Program-made: the position numbers and the translations under genes | From: an uncultured Lachnospiraceae bacterium | Lineage (GTDB): Bacteria > Bacillota > Clostridia > Lachnospirales > Lachnospiraceae | Length of the DNA: 42,313 bases | Direction: 5' to 3' | Assembly: GCA_910577655.1 (NCBI GenBank) | Contig: CAJTOW010000020.1 | Location: forward strand, 1 to 42,313 | The notes under the pieces: generated by a model | The model's input: the letters and a program-made list of their open reading frames with translations, nothing else | Databases searched by the model: none | What the model was told of the DNA's origin: nothing | In this document: positions 16,504 through 23,420 of the stretch, in pieces | Position numbering within the stretch: the first letter of the stretch is position 1 | Layout: the number at the start of each line of letters is the position of its first letter

Positions 16504-16550
16504 GGTGCATCGCAACAGTTCGGATACTCCTTAAATTGTTACGGCGCACC
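16504..16550. repeat. Degenerate family 1 hairpin repeat
   Basis: GGTGC...GCAACAGTT pairs with AATTGTTAC...GCACC around GGATACTCCTTA. It is a diverged copy of the AACAGTTCA hairpin, adjacent to another at 16398-16439. The space 16355-16731 between the small protein gene and clpC consists mainly of these repeats and the element at 16575-16730; no gene is seen. Confidence 0.55.
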
Positions 16551-16574
16551 TTACTGGCCGGAGGGAGTTCTAAA

Positions 16575-16730
16575 GCGCGTCTGAAAATTCATTCCCGGCA
16601 TCTGCACGCCCCACTTCGCGGTATATTTGGCCCAAATTCACTTAACGTAGCCCACTACGCCGCGTTCATTTGGGCCAAATCTCCCACAAAGTGTGACGCA
16701 CATCTGCCAGAAAGCAATTTTCAGACACGC
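16575..16730. repeat. 156-bp long palindromic repeat (family 2) at the clpC 3' end
   Basis: Outer arms are GCGCGTCTGAAAATT (16575-16589) and AATTTTCAGACACGC (16716-16730). Middle arms pair GGCATCTGCACG with the CATCTGCC region, and inner arms are ATTTGGCCCAAAT (16625-16637) and ATTTGGGCCAAAT (16668-16680). The element ends one base before the clpC stop codon (16732-16734). It can fold into a long hairpin that would end the clp mRNA. The multi-arm symmetry also resembles a small non-autonomous element; no target duplication is evident. Confidence 0.75.
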
Positions 16731-16731
16731 T

Positions 16732-19191
16732 CTAGCTCTTCACCAGCTCCATCTCACTGAACTTCAGCTTGTCGCTGTCCCTGTCCACGGTCACCCTGCC
16801 TCCGCTCTTCACATGGCCTTCCAGGATCTCCTCAGCCAGCCGGTCCTCCAGGTGGGTCTGGATGGCGCGGCGCAGAGGTCTTGCGCCGTACTTCTCGTCG
16901 TAGCCCTTCTCCACAAGAAAAGCCCTGGCGGCGTCTGTCACATCCAGTCTCAGATCCATCTGGCGGGCGGTCCGCTTCATGATGGCCCCCAGCATGATGG
17001 AGACGATCTCCTTCATATTCTCCTGGTTAAGGGGATGGAAGACCATGATCTCATCAATCCGGTTGAGAAACTCCGGCTTGAACAGACGCTTTACCTCCTC
17101 CATGACCCGGTCCTTCATGAATTTGTACTGCTCCTTCTCATCATTGGAAGAAGCAAAGCCCAGCCGCCTGGGAGATATGATATTCTCTGCGCCGGCATTG
17201 GAGGTCATGATCAGGATGGTATTCTTAAAGTCGATCTTCCTTCCCTGGGCATCGGTGATATGGCCGTCATCCAGAACCTGCAGAAGGATATTAAACACAT
17301 CAGGATGTGCCTTCTCAATCTCATCAAACAAGATCACAGAATAAGGGTTGCGGCGTACCTTTTCACTGAGCTGGCCTCCCTCTTCATAACCCACGTATCC
17401 TGGCGGGGATCCGATCATCTTGGACACGCTGTGCTTTTCCATATATTCGGACATATCGACCCGGATCAGGGCGCTCTCTGTGCCGAACATGGCTTCTGCC
17501 AGAGCCTTGCACAGCTCGGTCTTGCCCACGCCTGTAGGCCCAAGGAACAAGAAGGAGCCGATGGGACGTTTGGGATCCTTAAGACCCACACGGCCCCGGC
17601 GGATGGCCCGTGCCACCGCCGTGACAGCCTCCTCCTGACCTACCACCCGTTCATGCAGGATGGATTCCAGCTTCTTAAGGCGCTCGGTCTCCTCCTCTTC
17701 CAGCTTACGCACCGGGATCTTGGTCCAGCCGGATACCACGTCCGCGATCTCTCCCTCACCCACTACCAGCTTCCGTAAGGTCTTCTCCTTCTGCCATCTG
17801 GCGCGGACCTTCTCAATCTTCTCCCGTTTCTTCTCCTGCCTGCGCTTCAGCTCTCCGGCCCGCTCATAGGCCTCCGCCCTGATGGCATTCTCCTTCTGTT
17901 TCTCAAGACTGGCAATATCTTCTTCCAGCTCCCGGATCTCCCCAGGCTCCATATAGGTAGTAAGACGCACCTTGGAGGAGGCCTCATCCACCAGGTCAAT
18001 AGCCTTATCCGGCAGGAAACGGTCGTTGATATAACGGGCGGACAGACGGACTGCCGCTGTCAGGGCATCATCCGTGATAGTCACCTTATGGTGCTCCTCA
18101 TACTTTGGACGCAGGCCCTTGAGGATACTGATAGACAGCTCCTCACCCGGCTCTTCCACAGTCACCGGCTGGAAACGGCGCTCCAGGGCTGCATCCTTCT
18201 CGATATACTTCCGGTATTCATTGATGGTGGTGGCGCCGATCAGCTGGATCTCGCCGCGGGCCAGGGACGGCTTTAAGATGTTGGCAGCATCCAGGGCGCC
18301 TTCTGCGCCGCCTGCGCCAATGATGGTGTGGATCTCGTCGATAAACAGCAGCACGTCGCCGTTCTCCTTCACCTCCGAAAGCACTCTCTTGATCCGCTCT
18401 TCAAACTCTCCCCGGTATTTGGAGCCTGCTACCATCCCGGACATGTCCAGGGTCACTACCCGTTTGTCCGCAATGATCTCCGGCACCTCCCCGGACGCGA
18501 TAAGCTGGGCCAGCCCCTCCACCACTGCTGTCTTGCCTACTCCTGGCTCTCCGATCAGGCAGGGATTGTTCTTGGTGCGCCGGCTCAGGATCTGGATCAC
18601 CCGCTGGATCTCCGATTCCCTGCCTATAACCGGATCCAGCTTTCCGTCCCTTGCCTGGGCCGTCAGATCCCGGCTGAAATTGTCCAGCACCGGGGTGCCG
18701 GCCTTGCCCCGGACTGCCTTCCCGGCGTGAAGCTCCTCCCGTCCGGCAGGCACATCCTCCCCCATGGCAGACAGCACCTCCAGATACAGTTTCTGGATGC
18801 TGACGCCCAGGGTATTGAGAAGGCGGGCTGCCACACAGTCGCTCTCCCGGATCATAGAGATCAGGATATGCTCGGTTCCGATCAGCGGAGCCTTGAACCG
18901 CACGGCCTCCCGGTAGCTGTTCTCCAGCACCCGTCTGGCACTGGGACTGTAGCCACCCTGCTCCGCCATGCGTACTGGCTGGTTGGGGGATATTAGCTGG
19001 CTCACCAGCTCCACCACCTTATCAGCCCGGACTCCGCTGGCCTCCAGCACCTTGCCGGCGACCCCTTCCTCCTCCTGGATCAGTCCTATAAGCAGATGCT
19101 CAGTACCCACATAGCTGTGGCCCAGGCTCTCCGCCGCATCGGCGGCAAGGCTGATCGCCTCCCTCGCCGCTTCTGTAAAACGATCGATCAT
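16732..19191 (-). CDS. clpC: ClpC AAA+ unfoldase of the Clp protease
   Basis: ClpC unfolds proteins and feeds them to ClpP. The 819-residue protein has a Clp N domain of two repeats (about 1-150), AAA1 with GEPGVGKTA near 205, a middle UVR-like coiled-coil segment (about 420-460), AAA2 with GPTGVGKTE near 545, and the loop containing LGF (PRRLGFASS, near 675) that docks ClpP. The C-terminal sensor region YGARPLRRAI is intact. An AGGAGG site lies upstream of the ATG. It is the last gene of gntR-mcsA-mcsB-clpC, 57 bp after mcsB. In Bacilli, McsB arginine phosphorylation marks substrates for ClpCP; the same link is expected here. clpP is not in the window. Confidence 0.97.
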   Translation of the reverse strand: MIDRFTEAAREAISLAADAAESLGHSYVGTEHLLIGLIQEEEGVAGKVLEASGVRADKVVELVSQLISPNQPVRMAEQGGYSPSARRVLENSYREAVRFKAPLIGTEHILISMIRESDCVAARLLNTLGVSIQKLYLEVLSAMGEDVPAGREELHAGKAVRGKAGTPVLDNFSRDLTAQARDGKLDPVIGRESEIQRVIQILSRRTKNNPCLIGEPGVGKTAVVEGLAQLIASGEVPEIIADKRVVTLDMSGMVAGSKYRGEFEERIKRVLSEVKENGDVLLFIDEIHTIIGAGGAEGALDAANILKPSLARGEIQLIGATTINEYRKYIEKDAALERRFQPVTVEEPGEELSISILKGLRPKYEEHHKVTITDDALTAAVRLSARYINDRFLPDKAIDLVDEASSKVRLTTYMEPGEIRELEEDIASLEKQKENAIRAEAYERAGELKRRQEKKREKIEKVRARWQKEKTLRKLVVGEGEIADVVSGWTKIPVRKLEEEETERLKKLESILHERVVGQEEAVTAVARAIRRGRVGLKDPKRPIGSFLFLGPTGVGKTELCKALAEAMFGTESALIRVDMSEYMEKHSVSKMIGSPPGYVGYEEGGQLSEKVRRNPYSVILFDEIEKAHPDVFNILLQVLDDGHITDAQGRKIDFKNTILIMTSNAGAENIISPRRLGFASSNDEKEQYKFMKDRVMEEVKRLFKPEFLNRIDEIMVFHPLNQENMKEIVSIMLGAIMKRTARQMDLRLDVTDAARAFLVEKGYDEKYGARPLRRAIQTHLEDRLAEEILEGHVKSGGRVTVDRDSDKLKFSEMELVKS

Positions 19192-19247
19192 CGCCAGATT
19201 CCTCCTTCAATGTCCTAATGTACCCCGGCTGTTTCTGAACCGGTACC

Positions 19248-20279
19248 TTATTTCAGCTCCGGCAGTTCTGCCCTCAGATAGGATGCTCTGGCCGCGTCCA
19301 GCTCCTCCTTGCCCAGAGGCCTGTCTGACAGCTTCTGCAGATTGGCCGGCTGGATACCCAGCATCAGCCGGTAGACCGGGCAGGGTTCCGTGGTCTCCAG
19401 GATCCCGTCAGATATCCCTGACATCAGCTGGGACAGAAGCAGCATAGCGTCCTTTGCAGAAAGACGTCTTGCATACTTTAACACACCATAGGCCTTGAAG
19501 GCCTCGTCCTCGCATTCCAGCCTGTGTTTCTGCAGAGCCATGGAGCGCACCTGATTCTCCTGGTTCAAAAGCTGGGCAGCCACCCGGCCCACCAGATCCA
19601 CGATCTCCTTCTCCGTAAGTCCCAGGGTCTTCTGGTTGGATACCTGGAACAAAGCTCCGTAATTGTCGCCGCCCTCTCCGTACACTCCCTTGACAGACGC
19701 GCCGAAACGTCCCATCTCCGAGACCAGCCCTGAGAACTTCTTGCCAAGGGAAAGGCTGGGGAGGTGCAGAACCACCGAGGCCCGCATACCGGTCCCCATG
19801 TTGGTGGGGAAGGAGGTCAGATAGCCATACTTCTTGTCAAATGCATAGGAAAACCGCTCATTGATATAATCATCCAGCTTATCCGCCTGCTTCCACAATG
19901 CCTCCAGGTTCAGCCCCGGAGACAAAAGCTGAAGGCGTATATGGTCCGTGCCGTTGAGGACGATGCTGGTATCCTCCTCCTCAGACAGAATCACCTTCGC
20001 CGGCATCTTCCGGGAAGCAATGGTCGAATTGAAAATACGCCGCTCCCGGAGAGCCTTCCGGTCCAGCTCGCTAAGCTCATCCAGAAAGGCATACTCATAT
20101 TTTTTTCCGTCAAAACTGCCCAGATCCCGCAGACCCTGCTCCAGCCGGCGAACCATCTCCATACTCTCCTTCTGGGTCAGCCTGGATGGAAACGCATACT
20201 GGTCCCAGTTCCGGACCAGCCGGACCCGGCTGCTGATGGCGCCCGGATATTCCTTATCTACATATTCAAACCACTTCAT
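19248..20279 (-). CDS. mcsB: McsB protein arginine kinase
   Basis: McsB phosphorylates arginine residues, marking proteins for ClpCP. This 343-residue protein has the phosphagen-kinase-like pattern: ISSRVRLVRN near residue 15, LNGTDHIRLQ near 108, PTNMGTGMRAS near 158 and FQVSNQKTLG near 210. In the segment usually read as CPTN in McsB and phosphagen kinases, the cysteine is phenylalanine (F157; codon TTC, TSFPTN). The segment after GEG reads GDN rather than the SEA I recall for Bacillus. These changes may alter activity or remove thiol control. Its ATG overlaps the mcsA stop (ATGA), showing tight coupling. Confidence 0.94.
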   Translation of the reverse strand: MKWFEYVDKEYPGAISSRVRLVRNWDQYAFPSRLTQKESMEMVRRLEQGLRDLGSFDGKKYEYAFLDELSELDRKALRERRIFNSTIASRKMPAKVILSEEEDTSIVLNGTDHIRLQLLSPGLNLEALWKQADKLDDYINERFSYAFDKKYGYLTSFPTNMGTGMRASVVLHLPSLSLGKKFSGLVSEMGRFGASVKGVYGEGGDNYGALFQVSNQKTLGLTEKEIVDLVGRVAAQLLNQENQVRSMALQKHRLECEDEAFKAYGVLKYARRLSAKDAMLLLSQLMSGISDGILETTEPCPVYRLMLGIQPANLQKLSDRPLGKEELDAARASYLRAELPELK

Positions 20280-20860
20280 GTCGTCTCCTGTTCCTTTCTC
20301 AGGCTTCTGATCTGGTCCCTGTAGCTGGCAGCCATCTCATACTCCTCCTTGGCGATGGCTTCCTTAAGCTTCGCCTCCAGGATACGGAGCTGCTCTTTTG
20401 GCTCTGCCTGCTGTCCCTTTGCCTGGTCCTGGCCATCCTCCCCGGAAAGGGCGCCCACGGAAAATCTGTCCGGATCCTTGTGAAAATGGTATCTGGGTAT
20501 CTTCCCCTTATGGGTATCGCTTCCCTGGAGCTGTTTGATATTATCACTGATCAGAATATCAAACACTCCATAACAGTCCCCGCAGCCAAACCGGCTGTTC
20601 TTGATGAACTCCTCATAACTGGTGCCGCAGGTAGGGCAGATGACCTGGTGGGTCTTCTGGTGCTCCTGGCTCTCTCCCACCCCCAGAAGGCCTGACAAAA
20701 GCTTCCCCAGAGGGAAATCACTGTCAAAAATAGCGGAATAAGGGCCAAAATCCAGTTCCTTGGCACACTGGGCACAGAAATTGTGCTCTGTCTTCACTCC
20801 GTTGATCACTTCGGTATACTGGATATTGGCCTCCCTGATCTTACAACGTTCACACAGCAT
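20276..20860 (-). CDS. mcsA: McsA, zinc-finger activator of McsB
   Basis: The protein has about 194 residues. Two CxxC pairs near the N-terminus (CERC and CAQC) and a second set (CPTC and CGDC, near residues 85-115) form the McsA zinc-binding region, and a UVR motif (LKEAIAKEEYEMAASYRDQI) lies at the C-terminus. McsA binds and activates McsB. I start at ATG 20860, with GGAGG 7 nt upstream, rather than 13 codons earlier. The gene follows gntR by about 100 bp. A CTCACAG/CTGTGAG palindrome at 20895-20913 lies in that gap, but no CtsR-type heptad repeat is seen there. Confidence 0.92.
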   Translation of the reverse strand: MLCERCKIREANIQYTEVINGVKTEHNFCAQCAKELDFGPYSAIFDSDFPLGKLLSGLLGVGESQEHQKTHQVICPTCGTSYEEFIKNSRFGCGDCYGVFDILISDNIKQLQGSDTHKGKIPRYHFHKDPDRFSVGALSGEDGQDQAKGQQAEPKEQLRILEAKLKEAIAKEEYEMAASYRDQIRSLRKEQETT

Positions 20861-20963
20861 AACAATCCTCCGACAGACTTTTCTCTTGTTGCCACTCACA
20901 GTACAGCTGTGAGCCGCAATTTTTGTTTCCTGCTTCCAGCAGCCCAGATCTTCAGGCTACTGC

Positions 20964-21350
20964 TTAGTCTTTACATTCCCTGGCATAATAATCGTAAATC
21001 ACATCTACCAGATCATGTACTTCTTCCCTTGTAATATTTTTACAAATTCCCCGTGCAAGGATCACAGACAATTCTTCCTGAAGCTCCCTGGTAGCCTGGA
21101 GCTTATCTACATCAAGGGCGATGACTGCGCCTCTGCGGCGGTCCAGCTTGATAAAGCCTTCCTGCTTAAGAACAGAATATGCTTTATTTACTGTATGCAT
21201 GTTAATCCCGATATTTTCCGCCAGCTGGCGGACCGACGGCAGAGAATCCCCCTCCCGGATCCGCTCTGTTGCAATCCCCATAATGATCTGGTTCCTCAGC
21301 TGTATGTAGAATGCCTCATCACTTTCAAAATCAATCGTCCATACCATCAT
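20964..21350 (-). CDS. GntR-family (YtrA-type) transcriptional regulator
   Basis: This 128-residue protein has an N-terminal winged helix-turn-helix (LRNQIIMGIATERIREGDSL, then PSVRQLAENIGINMHTVNKA) and a short C-terminal helical tail, the size and shape of the YtrA subfamily. Such regulators usually repress their own operon. It occupies the position where ctsR is normally first in ctsR-mcsA-mcsB-clpC. It may therefore control the clp operon, but it may simply be adjacent: the gap to mcsA is about 100 bp and no terminator is obvious in it. Its promoter carries two palindromes that are good operator candidates. The first ATG is used; the ribosome site is weak. Confidence 0.9.
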   Translation of the reverse strand: MMVWTIDFESDEAFYIQLRNQIIMGIATERIREGDSLPSVRQLAENIGINMHTVNKAYSVLKQEGFIKLDRRRGAVIALDVDKLQATRELQEELSVILARGICKNITREEVHDLVDVIYDYYARECKD

Positions 21351-21367
21351 GACACCGTCTTTCTTTT

Positions 21368-21397
21368 GTTATATGATTAATATAACAATTGTACAAT
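21368..21397 (-). promoter_or_regulatory. Promoter and twin operator of the gntR-clp locus
   Basis: On the minus strand TTGTAC, 17 nt and TATAAC form a promoter. It is covered by two perfect palindromes: GTTATAT-GATTA-ATATAAC (21368-21386) over the spacer and -10, and ATTGTACAAT (21388-21397) over the -35. A dimeric GntR-type repressor bound here would block RNA polymerase. Autoregulation by the adjacent gene is inferred. Confidence 0.7.
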
Positions 21398-21483
21398 AAA
21401 ACTGCCGGGAAGTCAATATAAAGACCTGATGCGATGAAACACCGGCCTAACAGCTCAGACAGGTCTGCGCACTCGCTGCGCTG

Positions 21484-21631
21484 ACCGTAAGAATACGTAG
21501 CGGTCGCGGGCATACGGCCCTCTACATTCCATTTCGGTCGGTCCCTAACAGGCGTCACTGGCGCCTGGGACCGCGAAGCGATTCCAAATGGCCGTATGCC
21601 GTAACAGTTCAAGGGGTATCTGAACTGTTAC
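21484..21631. repeat. Family 1 composite hairpin repeat (copy B)
   Basis: A long palindrome has arms GGCATACGGCC and GGCCGTATGCC, with inner CGGTCCC/GGGACCG and a centre AGGCGTCACTGGCGCCT (21550-21566). It is followed at once by GTAACAGTTCA (21601-21611), 9 nt and TGAACTGTTAC (21621-21631). The layout and the lead-in match copy A at 1-100. The 17-bp centre occurs again at 37564-37580. No gene lies between 21400 and 21770. Confidence 0.7.
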
Positions 21632-21640
21632 ACACCGGCA

Positions 21641-21728
21641 GCAGTCCAGTGGGTATCTGAACTGTTACAAACACAGGCCGCCTCCAGGAACTATCCGCAA
21701 CAGCTTCAAAAACCGACTGAACTATTAC
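21641..21728. repeat. Two further family 1 short hairpins
   Basis: CAGTCCA...TGAACTGTTAC (ending 21668) and GCAACAG.TTCA...TGAACTATTAC (21697-21728) are diverged copies of the hairpin at 21601-21631. Three units thus lie in a row with about 50-bp spacing, just downstream of the cohesin-protein gene. Confidence 0.6.
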
Positions 21729-21772
21729 GAATATCCCCGGAAACAGCCTGCCCCTGGACTGACATCATTCAG

Positions 21773-23386
21773 TCAGTCCATATCATCCAGATCAAAAATC
21801 TCAAAATCCTCCTCATCCTCTGTCCTGTCATATACCGGCTCCGCGGCAGCGGCTGCCTCCTGGACAGAACGGGCCTGGGCCTGTCTGGCCGCTTCCGGCT
21901 GCTGGTGGAGATGATCTGCCTCTCCTCCATAGCCTCTGGACACCTGCTCGTAGATCTTGCGCTCATCGAGAACCTCAGGCTGATATTCCTCTACCGGAAT
22001 CCCCGGTTCCTCCCGGAATCCCTCATCTTCCGGATAATCCTCTTCCCCATAGTCATCCTGAGGCTCTTCCCCGTACTCATCTTCCTCGTATTCTTCCTCA
22101 TGGCCCATCATGTAGCGCTCCTCCCTGGAGAGGCGTTTGCCGCGGCCCCGGGAACCCGGGGAAGGATCAGAACCTTCGTAACCGCCGCCATAACCGGAGC
22201 CGCGCCGGGTCACCAGAAGAATGATCACCAGGATCAGCAGAACCACTGCTGCCACAGCCACACCGATCAGAATCATCCGCATCCGGCTATAGGTATCCAC
22301 CAGACTGTTGTATTTGTTCACTGCTTCCACATACTGGTCCTGAGTCACCTCAAGAGCCTGCTGGTCTGCAAAGTACCGCTGAATGGTCTTATCTCTCAGA
22401 TCATACCGGTAGAAATCCTGTTCTCCTGCTTCATTCATACCATAGAATACACAGTATCTGGGATTCTCATCTCCGGCCCAGGTCCATCCTCCTACCCTGG
22501 TATCACCAATGGCAATGGAGCTTTCCTTGAAGCCTTCCGGCACCGCCACATCCGCCGGACGTTCAATGATCCGTACCTTCTTGGCTGTCACATCCAGCTC
22601 GGCCAGCACCTCAGGCTCTGCTCCCACCGGCTGCTGGGCGTCACCAGGCTCCATAGCCTCTCCGCCAGCCACCTTGGTAACCAGAATGGTGTAAGTACCT
22701 GTTGTGGTTCCATCCTCTGCCGTGACGGTACAGATGACTGTATTCTCACCCTCCTGAAGTCCGTCATCTCCCTGGATGGCCACCGTGGCCTTGTCATTGT
22801 TTGCCCTGGCACTGATGGTCAGCTTGTCCGTATCCAGTCCCACAGTAGTCCTGTACTCCGTAACGCTGGGACTGAAGGAAGGACTCAGGGTACCTGGGGA
22901 TATCTGAAGGGACTGGAGTCTGGCATCAGTGGAAGAAGTAGCCAGACCTGCGATGGTGACCGTTGAGGATCCTTCCCGCTCCACGGTCAGCACCTGGCCC
23001 TGGTTATCGTATCCCTCCCAGGAGGTGATGGTGATGGTGGCAGTGCCTGCCTGCAGGGCTCTGAACCGCAGGTTTGTCACCACCTCCGTAGTGCCGCTTA
23101 AGCCGCTCCACACACGGATCGCCCCGTTGCCGCCGCTGGCATTGTCCGTCTCGTTTATATATTCCAGAAGCGCCGGATCATAGGCCAGCATCACATCTGT
23201 ATTGCCCAGGGCATCCCCGCTGGTGGATGTGAATTTCATGGTCACACTCACTTCCTCCCCCACCTGGGTAGACGGGTCGGAAAATGCAATTCTGGCCGTT
23301 GCCGCGAAGCCGGTAAATGGCACCGCGGCGGACAGGATAACTGCTGCAAGCACTCCTAGTACAAATCGTCTGAATCTGCTATTCAT
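21773..23386 (-). CDS. Membrane-anchored cohesin and cadherin-like domain protein
   Basis: This is a 537-residue exported protein. A signal peptide (1-28) is followed by a cohesin-like domain (about 29-145: TARIAFSDPSTQVGEEVSV, with LAYDPALLEYI), then a cadherin-like beta-sandwich (about 155-240: LQSLQISPGTLSPSFSPSV, ending YTILVTKVAGG). A further extracellular part of about 100 residues follows, then one membrane helix (about 370-395) and a cytoplasmic tail of about 140 residues very rich in Glu, Asp and Tyr. The cohesin fold normally binds dockerins, but no dockerin is seen in this window. It lies 34 bp after the glucosaminidase gene, which carries the same cadherin-like domain, so both probably act together at the cell wall. 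Confidence 0.88.
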   Translation of the reverse strand: MNSRFRRFVLGVLAAVILSAAVPFTGFAATARIAFSDPSTQVGEEVSVTMKFTSTSGDALGNTDVMLAYDPALLEYINETDNASGGNGAIRVWSGLSGTTEVVTNLRFRALQAGTATITITSWEGYDNQGQVLTVEREGSSTVTIAGLATSSTDARLQSLQISPGTLSPSFSPSVTEYRTTVGLDTDKLTISARANNDKATVAIQGDDGLQEGENTVICTVTAEDGTTTGTYTILVTKVAGGEAMEPGDAQQPVGAEPEVLAELDVTAKKVRIIERPADVAVPEGFKESSIAIGDTRVGGWTWAGDENPRYCVFYGMNEAGEQDFYRYDLRDKTIQRYFADQQALEVTQDQYVEAVNKYNSLVDTYSRMRMILIGVAVAAVVLLILVIILLVTRRGSGYGGGYEGSDPSPGSRGRGKRLSREERYMMGHEEEYEEDEYGEEPQDDYGEEDYPEDEGFREEPGIPVEEYQPEVLDERKIYEQVSRGYGGEADHLHQQPEAARQAQARSVQEAAAAAEPVYDRTEDEEDFEIFDLDDMD

Positions 23387-23420
23387 AAACTCTCCTTTGA
23401 TTCATTGGTAATCTTGTGGA

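Noticed and set aside
20861..20963. CtsR operator upstream of mcsA
   Set aside because: I looked for GGTCAAA-type heptad direct repeats on both strands and found none.
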